In this document: piece after piece, positions 21,005-34,800 of the stretch | Position numbering within the stretch: the first letter of the stretch is position 1 | How the letters are laid out: every line of letters begins with the position of its first letter | NCBI GenBank assembly: GCA_032988165.1 | Contig: JANTQF010000017.1 | Span: 124,001-188,000, forward strand | Direction of reading: 5' to 3' | Origin: Emmonsiellopsis sp. PD_33 | Lineage: Eukaryota > Ascomycota > Eurotiomycetes > Onygenales > Ajellomycetaceae | DNA: 64,000 bases | Program-made: the position numbers and the translations under genes | The notes under the pieces: generated by a model | Told to the model about the DNA's origin: nothing | What the model saw: the letters and a program-made list of their open reading frames with translations, nothing else | The model's database searches: none

Positions 21005-22331
21005 TTACAAAAGATGTAAGGTTCTCTATGGGTTCCCCAGTCTTCATAATAAATTGTTATTGTATCTTTCTGCTCTCATTACTTCTACCTTTCCTTCAAT
21101 AGGTTCCCATCTCTTCTCTATCTCTCTTCTATATACCTCATCTACTTCACAGACTTCTCTCCAAAAGTCACATCTACTCAGGCCTCATCTTTCTCACAGA
21201 CAACTCTCTATACCTAGCATCCAAATAGCTTCATCCTCATTATAGACAATTCTAATTGAATTGCATTCTCATTGTTCTCTGCACATACTATTCTGCTTGA
21301 TCTCCTGATGAATCCATGGATGTCTGCTTTAGATCACTGAGCCCAGCAAGAGAATCTCAGCCCACTCACAGAACTTCCATAGGGATTACCCTACTATAAC
21401 TGTTCTATTTGCTTACTCTCATTCACTACATTTACCCCCCCTGATACTGAGAGGCTGTTATACAAGTTTATTGTGCTACATTCAGACTATCTTTTGCCTA
21501 TGAAGTGACCACCTAAGTCTTACCCATACAAATTTCCCCATATATTTCTCAGAAATCACCCACTTTTCTACCCTCCCTGAAAAGCACTTTTCTCTTTCTG
21601 TTTTTTCACATTTTTCCAAGATTTTCTGTAGTTCTTTCCCTAAAAGGGCATAGTACATACACATTCATTGCATTAGCATGTATCTTTCAGTTACTTTTAT
21701 CCTAAAAGGGCATAGTACCTTTCTTACTTTCTGCACTCTTCTGTGGACTCTTCCCCTTGAAAGATCTATTTCATCCAATAATAGTCATTAATGTCAGCAA
21801 CTCTCATATCCAAAGAACCATAAAATGACCTTTTATATCTGAATAGTAGAACTTACTCATCAGATCATTGAGTATTTCAACTCTAACTTCCCACATCATA
21901 ACTCTTTATAGGACACTATGATCATAAGGGTAATATTTGTGACTGAGCAAACTATCTATCTAAATCCCCCATCTAAGTTCAGGTAGATATCTATAGAGCC
22001 ACAAGAGCATACATGCTCATAAGCCAATTCACATAGAAGTTCCAAGGATGCTCAGGTAGTCTCACTGATATCATCAGACTAGCCTATTAATTACTCATTA
22101 CTTAATCAAGCAGTTCTTAAATTTCACAACCATACAGACTGCTTCAAACAGAGCTGCACATTCACCCACTAGGAAGAGGCATTCTTTAAGACTTTACTAA
22201 TAAGATAGATATACCTCCTACTAGGCTCAAAGTTATGCTTAGAGGGCAACATCTTACCCTGTTTAGCTTAATCATCCTTGCAGATTAACCTGGTACCAAG
22301 CAGCACATTATTTTGCAGAGCACTGAAGTTA
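21005..22331 (+). other. Untranslated leader of element A
   Basis: 1.3 kb between primer-binding site and gag. It has a pyrimidine-rich stretch (about 21,060-21,250) with loosely repeated CATCTACTTCACAGAC-like units. It also has an exact 18-bp direct repeat (CCTAAAAGGGCATAGTAC) at 21,639-21,656 and 21,701-21,718. No coding frame recognised. Confidence 0.6.
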
Positions 22332-25300
22332 ATGCCCATGGAGTCTCCAGAAACTCTAAATATAACTCTAACTGATAGAGAGTAACTCTCACAGCTGCTA
22401 TCTATTAGATAGCTAGATAATATATCAAATATGAATAGCATCTCAGCCACTGCAGGTACTAATGAATCCACTGATGATACAGGTTTCACCCTATATTAGA
22501 TGCAAATTCTATGAGAATTGCTCTCCCATATCAGGGCTATTACTGCTCAGTCAGTATCAGCCCAGTCACTAGTGCAGCCTCTACCTGCATCACTGACATC
22601 AATTGCTCCATGGAAACCCCAGGACATCAGTTTTTTCTATCCTGATGCACTGACATTATGGGGCTGTGATGATATTATTAATAAAGAAGATAAGACCTAT
22701 TACAGGGATGTATATGTGTTCATGAACTGGCTTAAAGTTACAGCCTTGATCAGGGATGCAGTAAGGATCCAATAGAATTTGAATTCATACCTCAAAGGAG
22801 AAGTAGAATCCTGGTGGAACCAGGAGCTCAATAATATCACTTACATAGGTCTTATCATAACTGATAATAGAGTAAAAGAGTGGATCAAGATTCTCCAATG
22901 GTGATTCCACATTAAGGGTAGTTAAGCACTATAAAAGCTTAATAAGATAAAATACTCACTTCAGGATCTCTGTGATGGGTGCAGTCTAACCTTCTATATT
23001 CTGAATGTATCTTTAACTACTAAACACTGTAGCTAAGGAGACACTAAGTATACCTAGATCCTACATGTGTGGAACAACCTGGATGTCACCTTGTGAGCTA
23101 CTATTAATAAGCTGAAAGAGAATATAATCATTAAAGAATTTACTGAGATTATTCATTATAAGTAGACTAACTAGATAGATTAATTCACAAATAATAATTA
23201 GTATGTAAATAGTATGTATAATCAGCACAGATCCTATCATAATAACTTTACCCCTCAGAGTAATTATTGTGGGTGTGGTAGAGAATTGTATTCCTACCAG
23301 TTTGAACAGCCTACTTATTAATACTAGCTTAGGTACTAGGCACAGGACTATGTCAATGGATAGTACCACAGCTACAGTGAGAACAACAATTAATATAGTA
23401 GTAATAATAATCAATATGATGGTCACTACAACCAGCATGATGAAAACTATCAAGGTAAAGCCTAGTAAAATCATTCTGAACTGTCAGTCCTGAAGCAACA
23501 GCTTTAGCTACTAGCATCTAAGGATACTTCTAATGCTAATCTGCCTGGCAGGCAGCTGTGGAATCAGCAGCCACACAAACAAGTAGCATTCCATACTAAT
23601 CTTAAGGAATTAGAGGAGTCCATAGAAGATCTATATGGCCAGGAGGCAGAGTTCAACCCTTACTATAATGATGCAGAAATGCTCATGAATGATCTACAGG
23701 AGCAACTATATAATAATGATGTGTATGATCTAGAGATAGATACATTCCATATGAACCTCACAACAGCTACTTATTATAGATATGATGAAGCATTTAATTC
23801 ACACAACAACCTATATAAGTACCTGAAGACTTGCATGGCAACTCTACAGGCCTTCCATGCAAGCCCTGACTTTATACTACAAGTAATAGTATTCCAGTGG
23901 CCAGCTGATCTAGATACACTATATGGTTATGCATTCTGCAACTGGAAATATACCACTACTATGACATTCTACCAGGATGCCTTCAAGCTGCTGCTAATAT
24001 GTGTGAACTCTGGCTGTATGATGATGTTTGTAAGCAAGAAGTTCCTTGAGCAGCAATGCAATAAGATATTATGCCTGGCTTGCCCATGAATACCAGTTAG
24101 AGGCATTAGAGACTCTATGGAATTCTCTAAGATAGTTGTAATTCCACTCACATTACTTATGGTTCTATCAGATGAGGAACATACATCAGTGCTTGCCTAG
24201 ATCTTGGTGGAAGCACATGTCATTAATAATCTTCATGTCAACCTGCTGCTTAATATAGATAACATGGCACTAGAGGGCATCATTATAGATCTAGATAAGA
24301 GGATGCTACAAATAAAGTTATATGAGGATACAGAAGCTAAGATTTTGATGACACCAAGAAAAGACTATTAAGCTATCAAGCTAGTATATTCAGACACTAA
24401 AGTCATCATTTTGCTCAGATTAGAGGCAAAAATTCCCCTTAGATGCTACCTTAGCAAAGAGGAACATCTACCTACAGATAGGGACTATATCTTCAACTCT
24501 GTCATGCCACTGCTTCAGGTATATGTGCAAATTATGGACCATAATCTCCCATTCACCCATGTTATTAACAATATGGATAGGCAGGTCACAATCCCACAGA
24601 GATCCTGTGTTAGTACTCTAAGAGAATATGATGCTACTAGCACATACTTAATTGACCTCACAGTGGAATTATTAGCTCTTAGCCTATCTAAGGAATAGCC
24701 CCAGTATGAGCTAAATGACAATCTGAATATATTAGGATTACTGAAGGAATCTCCACATGCCATCAACATTAATCCCACTGGGGCAGAAGTAAAACTACCT
24801 AACAGTATAATAATTTATGATGATAAGGAGACCACAAAATACTTTGCACAGATTTACAATGAATTCTCTGAAATCTGAGAAGATCATGACAATGCTGTGG
24901 ACCTACCAGAGAATAAGTAAATGCAAATTCCCCTCTTACTACTAGAGAATTATAAGCTTCAGACCCAAGTAAAGATATATCCTCTAGGTCAGAAAGACTG
25001 TGAGGTTATAAATAAACTCTTTAATAAATTACATGCCTAAGAGCACATGAAATGGGCAACAGACCACACCCCCTCTGAATACCCAGTGTTTGTAGTTTGG
25101 AAGGAAGTAAATGGCATATGGAAAGGCTGCTCTGTTATTAATGTTTAAGAACTAAATAAAATAGTTGAGCCTGATGTATATCCAATGACATAGCAGGTAG
25201 AGGTCATCAACTCTGTGAAAAAATACCACTACATCACTGTCCTTAACTGCATGAGCTTCTTCTACTAATAGAGAGTTCACTGTAACCACTAATGATACTT

Positions 25301-28043
25301 ATTAGTTATGTCACACTGCAGACAAGAGATCCTCTTAATTACTATAATGAGATATATAAACTTGCTGATATATATACAGTGTAAAATTAACCTCTTTCTA
25401 AAGAAGTTCCAGAAGTTCATCCACTATTACATTAATAACCTAGTTGCTGTAAGTATCATCATGAAGAAATATGATAAATATCTAAGAAAGATCTTCAGTC
25501 TGTTTTATGACAAAAACATTATCATCAATCTGAAGAAAGTATTTATTGGCTTTCCTTCAGTTAGACTACTAGGGCACAAGATCTTATCTCTAAGTCTCAT
25601 GCTGATAGATGATTGGATCATCACACTAGTGAAGATCATATTCCTGAAAAACCTAAAGGATCTGGAGATTTATCTTGAGACAACCAGATGGCTGTGAAAC
25701 TACATATCTTTTTATGCCTATTATGCAGAATTCCTATAGGTGCACAAGATGATGCTCCTAAAGGATGTGTCAATAAAAGAGAGACTATGAACTCAATTCT
25801 CTGCCTGAACACCCCTTGAAAAGCCCATGAAAAAAGAAGAGAAGGCATTTAAGGACATACAGGCAGTATTTGCTAAGAGTCTGTTTCTGATGCATCATGA
25901 TAGCATGCAATATCTCTTCTTTGATGTTGATGCTTTGAAATAGAGAGGCTTTGAAGTGATGATATTTCATGTAAAATTAGAATGAGTGCTACTCAAGAAG
26001 ATATAGTATGAAAAAACCTCAGACTTTGAGACTCTATCTCCATTAATCATAATGAAGCCCATTATGTTCCTCTCCAAGATCCTCACATCAGTAGAAATCA
26101 GATACTGGCCAACTAAACTGAAGATTACATGTCTAATCTGAATGCTTAAGAAAGTGTAACACATGATTAAGGCTACAGAACTTCCAGTGATTATATATAC
26201 TAATCATTCAGCTATACTATAAATTGCCAGATAGATGTTACTGACCACTTCTTTCATGGACAAGCTTAACTTAAGGCTCATTCAAGCTACTCAATACATA
26301 CAGTGATTCAACCTACAGATATTTCATAAACCTGGCCATATACATATCATTTCAGACACTCTGTCTTGATTGCAGTCAGATGTGCCTATAGACCAGAATG
26401 AGCTTCTGAAAGATCTGGCCATGAAGGCTATAGATACATTCCTAGTGGATTACATAATAATAGTGGTTATAATATCCTTATAATTCTAATAAAGATTCCT
26501 CAATGCCTATCAGCAAGACTCAAGGCTGACTATAATTCTGGAAGTCATAAAGACAAACAGCACACTGCCCAAGGAAAATCAGATCAAGTTGTCATATCAT
26601 GTCAATCCTGATGACAATCTACTGTACTACAACCATGATGACACTGTACAGCTCTGTATTTCCCAGCTACTTGTTGGCAACATCATTAAGATTGTACATT
26701 CAGATGCACACCTTGAACCCCAGTAAATTATAGAGAAGCTGAATGGATTGTCCATCTATAAGAAGTCTCACCTTGTTAAGGAATACATTTATCACTATTC
26801 TAGCTGCCTGCAGAATGCTACTTATTATTATAAGCTATATAGCACACTTCAGTCAATTATCACAGAGTCATCCCTATTTCATATCATCACAATTAATATT
26901 ATCCTTGGTCTCCTCAAGGGCCAATTTGATGCTAGCATAACAGTTACTTGCAAGGCAAGTAAGAGGACAGCCTTCATCCCAGGATGCCAAGATTAGGATG
27001 CAGAATTATGAGCCAAGCTATTTATAAAGTAGTTGATGATAGACAATTAGGGTACCTCATCTTGCATCATCTCAAATAGAGACAAAAAATTTCTCAGTAA
27101 ATTCTGGGTAATAATCTTCAAGTCTCTAGGGGTAGATCTCCTATACACCATAGCTTACCACCCCCAAGTAGATGGCCAGTCAGAGATTATAAATCAGATA
27201 TATAAAATTGCCCTCAGACATACAATTACAGCCCTGGAAGATCTATAAGAATGGGAGAACTCAGCTCTCTTACTCCAAGTACTCTTTAATAGCATTATAG
27301 TGTCAGTAATAGAGATATCCCCCCACTAATATATGTATGGCTAGAAGCTTAGAAATCCACTCCAACTAGTATGAGCATTTTAAGATCAGAGCCCCCAAGA
27401 TTTCTCCAGCCATCTCAATGTGAATGAGGCACTTCACACCACAGCAATATTCATGAAGAAGTACTATAATAAGAAGTATACACCCAGATTCTTCACCACA
27501 GGTAATAGGGTACTTCTCTAAATTGGTAAAGAATACAACACATTACTACTCCAGGCTTATAGCAAGTTCACCCCTTAATATGCAAGCCCCTTTATAATTC
27601 ACTGTTGAGTTAGTAGCTTCATCTACCTTCTGAACCTCTTAGTACATTTTTGCATATATCCTGTGATTTTCATTGCCTATCTGGAACCTGCCTTACAGGA
27701 GGAAGATTCCTTTGGATGCACTCCACTGACATTAGACCCTGTCATGATGGAAGGAGATTCAGATGAATGGAAATTATATGAGATAGAAAAAATAATTGTA
27801 AAATGTATAAAGACTCTCAAACATGGTAATAAGGTTGAATATCTCATAAGATGGAAGGGCTATGGCCCAGAAGAAGATAGATGGTACCTAAAGCATGCTC
27901 TCCAAGAGGTAAAGAAGTTTATATAATAATATGAGTATGACTGGGAAGAATCTACATCACTGATAAGACTACAACAAGGCTGCCCTGTAAAAGTAGTAGC
28001 CTAGCCTTCCAAAAAATCTGAAAGAACCCTAAAAGTGCTTTAA
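22332..28043 (+). pseudogene. Degenerate gag-pol of element A (single frame)
   Basis: One frame can be followed from ATG at 22,332 to TAA at 28,043 (about 1,900 codons) through many stops. The gag part has FYPDALTLWG, YYRDVYVFMNWLK and ESWWNQELN. A Cys/His-type finger follows near 23,755-23,835. The reverse transcriptase (about 24,970-25,700) contains YPLGQKDCEVINKLF, KWATDHTPSEYPVFVVW and the active site YINN (25,428-25,439) in place of YxDD. RNase H has RYWPTKLKI and YTNHSA (Asp lost). The integrase has an H/C zinc region (about 26,695-26,830), ISNRDKKF (Asp lost) and YHPQVDGQSE. A chromodomain with VEYLIRWKGYGPEEDRWY lies at about 27,750-27,926, so it is a chromovirus. Gag and pol share a frame with no frameshift between them. 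Not functional. Confidence 0.88.
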
Positions 28044-28610
28044 TATTTGTAGAATATAAATTAGAAAGAAAAACATACAATTACTAGCCATAAAGATTTC
28101 ATACCCCTACATGATATTAACATCTTTATTGCCTGATTGAGTCCTTTATTTCATGAAATCTCCATCATCCTATTATTGCATTAATTTGTATAGATAGCAC
28201 CTCTATGTACTCATACACTTACATTTATAATAGCATTATCCTGCCAGCCTGCCCAAACTCTGACATGTATTTCCCCATAGTTATTCTACACCTTACTGTT
28301 TGCTAATATATTTAATTCACTACATGTAATGAACCCCATTCTACTAAGAAATCTGCTGAAAGCTATGAACTTTCCATGGTGAACACCATTTCTATAATAA
28401 GATATAAAATAAACATTCACTGAGTATAGGGACTTCCTATGGCATTGAAGGACCCAGTCTTTAAAATCTACAGACATTTACAACTGTTGCCATAGTAAAT
28501 TCACTGACAACACTTCACTAATCCCATACACACATAATCTACCTAAAACCATCTCTTCCATCAATGCACACCTACACACCTATCTCCATGCCATAAGATG
28601 TAAAGTCACC
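28044..28610 (+). other. Spacer between gag-pol and the 3' ORF of element A
   Basis: 567 bp with no frame that I can follow. It could hold an internal promoter or splice signals for the downstream ORF, but none is recognisable. Confidence 0.5.
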
Positions 28611-31508
28611 ATGACACCCTGCAACAAAAAAGATGAAGGTAAAGATAGAGTTAAGAAGACTAAAGATAAAAATGCCTCTATATTTAAGATCATAAAGCAA
28701 CATGGATCTACTGGTGTACCCCTTACACCAGCAAAAACTTCTAGAAAGAGATGCTAGATACTCTAGGTAGCTATCAACTTTCTGATCAGCATAATAAATC
28801 TTGCAGACCTCAATATTAGTAATAGCTTCTCTATGGGCAGAGCTGGTGACACAAAAGGGAAGCAAAGAATGACAAATAAGAAGGTAGATGAGAAGTAAGT
28901 GAAACAGACACTTAAGGCTTTGAGTTATCCAGACTGGGAAATAGATATACTCATTATAGATATGAAACATTATGAATTCCCTGTTACAGTCATCAATATA
29001 ATATTAGTCCTGGCTTTACAAACCATCATCACTGGCCTGAAAGATTAGAGATGTAGTCAAACACTTCATGATAATAGATTAATTCCCCAACTGAAAGACT
29101 ATGAAGCAAGATAGGCTGAGAAAGAAAATATGACTCTAGCACTCTTTATTACTGGGAATGCTTTATGATTTTCAATCCTAAAAATACACATGGACCCAGG
29201 AAAGGGCTGAAACTTTCAAGGCCCTGAGCCAAAAAAACCCCTGCTGAAGCCTTGAGTGGAACACTTGAAGATTAAGGTTAGAATAATAATTGATAGGATC
29301 AAAGGCAAATAAAATAAGGATAATAAGACTAGTGACATAAAAATAATCAACAATGTAAATGAACCCATCTTCCTCCAAAATACCTCCTATAATCTGGGTT
29401 ATGAAGTGTGTGATTCCCTCAGAAAACATCTTAATAAGAGTAAGATCAGATACAACAATGCATATACAACTAGGAAAGCATGCTAGCAAGTTACACTGAA
29501 CATTCAAAGTAGATATAAGACAGACAAGCATATCACAGATGAGAAGTAATATATATACCTATAGAATTAGAGAGCTATAGTACAAAACTAAGAAATTGAC
29601 ATTCTACTAAATGAATGAGAATATCAGAACACCATGATCTTCCCACCAGGCATAACTAAGCAAGACATTATGAATGCTGTAAATAACCTCTGCTGTCAGA
29701 ACCATCAGGAGCAAATCAAGCAAACTTGATTCTTTCATATTAGATGCCCTTCTGTGATATACATCTCAGTGCAGAGACTTGACTGTATAGAGGCTGAGGT
29801 CCTTAAACACCTATAAAATGATAATTAGATTATGACTGATGGACCAGTGGACATGCCAGAGAATGCTAATGATGAAGAATATATCAGTAAGAATAACTTT
29901 ACTAGTATTAGTACCAGTGCCTCCTTAGATGATCACCAAACTTATGATGAAACTTCATCCCTACAATCAGAGAGCTATAAAACTACTATAGGAACTCCAA
30001 TAGTTATTACAGAGACCTCCATGCTATATATTGCTAAGGAAAGCAAGGAGGCAGTCCAACATGTCATAACCCTGTGCAGTATGGAAGCACAGCTAGTACA
30101 TGATGTGGTGAATGACTGGAAATCCATGAGCACCCTATACAATGAGATGATAGCTGTAAGTGACCAAGAACTGCACCATATAGCCAAAGACATTATAGAA
30201 TGATGGGGAAAGTGATTTAACAACCTCATAGAGGACACCTATATGACTAGGACCTCTAATGCCACTAATAAAGACATGTATATTCATAAAGATGCTGTCA
30301 AACACATCATGAAACTATACTAACTAAAGCAACATGAGGTAGAGGTTATAGCTGAAACACTACACATATCTGACACTACATTCCATAACATGTTTATTAT
30401 GGTGGATGGGCAACTGTGAGAGGCCCTACAGAAACTTAATGATACTAATGCTAATAATGTCTTTAAGTCTCAGGGTTAACAGCCTGACCAGAAGAAGCTT
30501 AGTGGTGAAATTCAAGAAGGCCTGCTCAGCCCTCCCCCTACATAGGAGATTCTGCAGATTTACCCTCTCAAAGCCAAACAAGCAGTTAAGGTAGTTGTCA
30601 TGTTAGGTAATATACAGCTCAAAAAAGCCACAGATCTTATCCAGTAATGGATTAATCTAAGTGTTTCTTATGACCACATTGTGTCTATAGATATTGATAT
30701 CAGATAGAAAGCAATAAAGAACCTCATCAACTATTAAGAAGTAGCAGAAGAAACTGCAGCCTACTAAGAAAAGGTTTTGCCAGAGAGCCTCAAGGCTGAT
30801 AAAGATTGCATACAAGTAGTATAATACATAGCTTGGCTGTGTAAAATCAGTAATGACAATATAAACATTCTGGTAGGTTACTGGAATAAGAAAGGAGTGC
30901 CATTCTGCATAATCAAAAAGATAACAATGTAGTAAATCAGATAGGAGATTGAGTAGCTACAGGAACTGATAATGACACCAGAAAAGCTTCTAGATGTACT
31001 AGATAACCTTAAGGTAGCACTACAACTAATGTACCTGTACAATACTGGACCTGCAGATGCCATAATAATACTAGACAAGTAGTCTAGTATAGAAATGTAA
31101 TATAGTAATATGTAAGATCTACCTGATAAAGAATTGCATACAGCTATTAATGAACTCACCAGGTACACCTATAATTACTTAATTAAGTTTGCACTAACCC
31201 CATTCACCAGCCTCAAGACTCTCAACACAGCCCTCCAGAAAGATGCCACACTTACTTACACCCATATCATATAATGGCTCATTGAATTGCTCAGTATCAA
31301 AGAAAAGGAAGTAAAGGAGATTCTTGCAGTTGCCAAGGAATACAGAACACCCTACTACAAGGTGTGCTGCATGAATGAAGACTACCTTAAGGAGAACTTG
31401 GGAGGATTTACTACAGAGGAGAAATAGCAATAAAAACTGACATTATGGACACCTCCTGATCTCCATACTCTACAACAACTCAGCTATGGAGTGTGGTTGC
31501 AGAGATAG
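28611..31508 (+). pseudogene. Extra 3' ORF of element A, unknown product (about 966 codons, broken)
   Basis: I do not recognise this protein. From ATG at 28,611 (MTPCNKKDEGKDRVKKTKDK, basic and hydrophilic) one frame can be read to TAG at 31,506-31,508. It is broken by several dozen stops that mostly fit mutated CAA, CAG, TGG or CGA codons. The longest clean segment is 29,832-30,203, with MTDGPVDMPENANDEE and a Ser/Thr-rich part followed by a helical, charged region. The C-terminal part has helices such as EKEVKEILAVAKEYR. There is one moderately hydrophobic stretch near 29,000 but no signal peptide or env-like architecture. Composition and protein-like character across 2.9 kb distinguish it from random AT-rich DNA. 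It shares the gag-pol frame and strand and ends about 130 bp before the polypurine tract, inside the LTR-bounded unit. Confidence 0.65.
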
Positions 31509-31639
31509 GAAGCAAGGTTTTCTTTTCACTTGGCATGTTATTCACTATTATATTATACATTATAAGATCCCATGTTTCATTTATTTGCTCTATAAATCCT
31601 GCATGTAACTACCACAATGAGAGCATTGCATGCCTTTCT

Positions 31640-31647
31640 GAAAGGGG
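31640..31647 (+). other. Polypurine tract of element A
   Basis: GAAAGGGG five bases upstream of the 3' LTR, as required for plus-strand priming. Confidence 0.7.
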
Positions 31648-31652
31648 CCACT

Positions 31653-31813
31653 TATTACATGTGCATGCTTCATACTATAGAATATCCATGGTACTTAGTC
31701 ATCTACATAGCTTAGTCAGGCTCTGTGGTATAAATAGCTACAGATAGCTCAGGAATGTAGAGAAAACAACCTTATTCTACATAATGTTTTCATCTCAAGT
31801 TTTCCTAATTACA
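31653..31813 (+). repeat. 3' LTR of element A
   Basis: 161 bp, same length as the 5' LTR, ends CCTAATTACA and is followed by the CCTAT duplication. Its first bases are TATTACATG where the 5' copy has TGTTATGTG, consistent with C/T and G/A mutation of a common TGTTACGTG. Confidence 0.92.
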
Positions 31814-31818
31814 CCTAT
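31814..31818. repeat. Target site duplication of element A, right copy (CCTAT)
   Basis: Exact copy of 20,824-20,828. Confidence 0.9.
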
Positions 31819-31849
31819 TTAGTTTTGAAGGGTGGGCAGGAGGATTCAG

Positions 31850-34800
31850 AGAATTGAGTATAATATAGTATGAGTAAAGTCTTATTGAGTAGATGCAGTT
31901 CTTCATAATAAGTAAGTATAGTAGTATCCTGTAGGGTGAAGGTTAGTTCCCATGAAGAGGCCTTATATTCAAATCACTTCACTAGATACTGGAATCCTCA
32001 TTTATAGTAGTAGTAGTTGAGGATGACTTCAATTTTATATTCTACCTCATTATCTTCTCTAATAATACCAGGTGGATGCCAGTCAGTAATCTCTTGCAAG
32101 AAGAATGGATTGATGGAGGCCTTGCAGAGCAGATTTATATAAAATATATTATAAATTCTAGATAGCATGTTAAGGTAATAGTTATAACTTCTCAGGACTT
32201 TAATGATAATGTACTTAACATATCAATAGTCAAGCATGTAAGATAGATAATTAATTATAATGTTTTAGAAATCTAGCTAGATCTTATTATCTACCTTGTA
32301 GTGTTCAGTAGGATTTTAGTGGGTATTCACATAGTCCTATTAGTTTTGTTAGGCACTGGCCATGGAGGATTCAGCCCACTCATAGGCTTGCTGGAGTTTT
32401 GAGATGATAGTGTCTATAATTTAGATCAGACTGTAGGGTGAAGCAGAAGATTTAGATGATTTAGTGAGATTAAGAACTTCAAGATTATAACTATATGAGA
32501 GGAAAAACAGGCTAATACTAGTACTAACAGTATCATAACTATTAATTGCAAGTTTAATGTGTAGGAGGAGTTCATTCCAGTCATCCTGAGTGTATGAATA
32601 GAACTTTTAAAGGTAGTTCTTAGTTATCTGAATTATATGTTCAGTGCTGCTATTAGTTTTAGAGTAATAAGTAGTTAAGAGGTGTCAGAAGATCTTAAAG
32701 AGCTAGTAGATTTAGATCCAGATAACTCTAATAAATTAGATTTCACAGTTTAAAATAATTATATAGGGTAGACTATACTAGTAATAAAATAAACTTTAGA
32801 GGAAGGCTTTAGCCACTGTGGGTACATCTATCTTCATACAGAGTTTAAGAATAATATCTTTACTGAGATAGTTAATAATGATAAGAATATTCTTATAGCT
32901 ATCACTTATGAGGAGATTTACTGCAAAATTGATGATAACATTATACTAGACATATTTGAAGATTAGGAGAGATTTAAGCAGACCTTAGCAGTAGTCCCAC
33001 TAGGTAATAATAGATTAGTAGATGTTGTAGTTCCAGGTGAACTATCAGATACTCTAAGATATATCAAGCTAGTAGAAATTTTAAGATAAAATTCAGTAGA
33101 ATACTTTATAACTTAGATGGTCAGTCATCAGAAAATTATGAGTTTCTTGTATAATTTAGGTGTATAGTAGTTTTGAATCAGAAACTCACTACCTCCTCTA
33201 GAAGTATAGTTAGAAGTTAGAATCTACAGAGTATTTAGTAATGTCAATACAGGCTTGAAGTTCAGATAGAAAATAATAAGCTTTATCTCAGACAACCTAA
33301 ATCATTATTTGAAGGTATTTATCAGAGGTGGCAGCAGTGTCCCAGAGTCCCTAGAGTAGGAATGAGATGATTACAATTAGTAGAGCAACAAATAAGGTAT
33401 GTATTACTTCATGTGGTATTACTTTAGATTCTTTGAGGATCTATGAATCTAGTAGTCTCTATTCATAGTTTGCTCAGTAAGTATCAGAGTCTTCAGAAGG
33501 TATATCCTATTCACATCAGAAGAGAGCATTAGTCATGAAGTTCTCTATATTAGAGTAGTAATAAATTATAAAATGAAAGTAGCTGAGGAATTTAGCCTAG
33601 TATATCTAGCATTCAGAGAGTTTATAGATCATTATGAAATATTAGAAGTTCTTATGATCTATAATAATTTCAAAGTCTTTTACACTGCAGAGTTTAGAGT
33701 CTCATTCTTCTAGACATCAGATAATGATAAGAAGTTTCTTATTATAAATCTTATAGTTAGCTTCAGCAGGGCTGAGCTTCTTAGATATAAATGCATAGAA
33801 TTATAGGATACCTTCATTATCTTATTATATGAGAGTACTGCCTGTGATATAATCAGAAGAGTCTGTTTTAACCACCATCAGACAGTCAGAGTCAAATGTA
33901 ATGAGCATTAGAGTAGAGATAAACATTTACTTAAGGTGCATGAATGCCTTATCTACTTCCTTAGACTATTAAAACTACTGGTCTTTATATGTGAGGTTAG
34001 TTAATAATCAGATGATGTTAAAAAAATCTCAAATGAAGCATTAATAGAAATTTATGAATTCTAGAAAGTCTCATATGTCTTTTATGATTATAGAGGCCTC
34101 CTATTTGAGGATAGTAATAATCTTCTTGGGATTCATATAAACTCCCTTCCCTGCCTCTATGATAAAGTTAAGGTAAATTATCTCTTAAACTTTAAAGGTA
34201 GATTTCAATTGATGTTGATTGGGAGACTATGTTTATAGAGGTAAATAAGGACTTTTCAGACATACTCTTAATGCTACTTATAGGATTCATTAGTAAAGAT
34301 GAGAATGTTATTAAGATAGGCAGAAGCAAATTCATTTAAATAGTCTTATAAGACCTAGTTGATGTATTTCTGGAAGATGCTCAGGGCATTTATGAGACTA
34401 AAGAGAGTAACTATCCATTTAAATAGATTATATCTCATGTGAAAGGTAGTTAGCCATTCATCTCCTTCTGCAATTCAGATCTTATAGAATATGAAAATGA
34501 CATCAAGCTTTGTAAATCACTTAACTCAGCTAATTTATTCAAGAGTCTTATTAATTAATAATAGTAGGTAATGATCTTTTCAGGTGAGACAGTTGAGGCC
34601 TTAATAGTTAACATAGAACTAGAGACCTTTATCTGGCTTTTTCATGAAGAGTACAGATGTGCCCACAGGTAAATTACTAACTCAGATGAAACCTTTATCT
34701 AGAAGGTCATTAAAGGTCTTATGGAATACAAGTAGTTTATCATGCAACATATTATATAGTAATCCTCAGAGTAGCTGAGAGTCTTTATCATCTATCTTCT

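Larger units (their letters stand above)
20829..31813 (+). mobile_element. Full-length Ty3/gypsy retrotransposon A with a large extra 3' ORF
   Basis: 10,985 bp, flanked by perfect 5-bp duplications CCTAT. Order: 161-bp LTR (20,829-20,989), primer-binding site, 1.3-kb leader, gag-pol in one frame (22,332-28,043), a spacer, a second frame of about 966 codons (28,611-31,508), a polypurine tract GAAAGGGG (31,640-31,647), and a 161-bp LTR (31,653-31,813). Equal LTR length and a perfect duplication show an intact insertion, later mutated by C-to-T changes. At 11 kb it is long for a fungal Ty3 element; the excess is the leader and the 3' ORF. It was inserted into element B, so it is younger than B. 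Confidence 0.92.

Noticed and set aside
31493..31747. 84-codon frame with a hydrophobic segment (VFFSLGMLFTIILYIIR), considered as an env-like tail for element A
   Set aside because: It is in a different frame from the 3' ORF, runs through the polypurine tract into the LTR, and there is no signal peptide or cysteine pattern.
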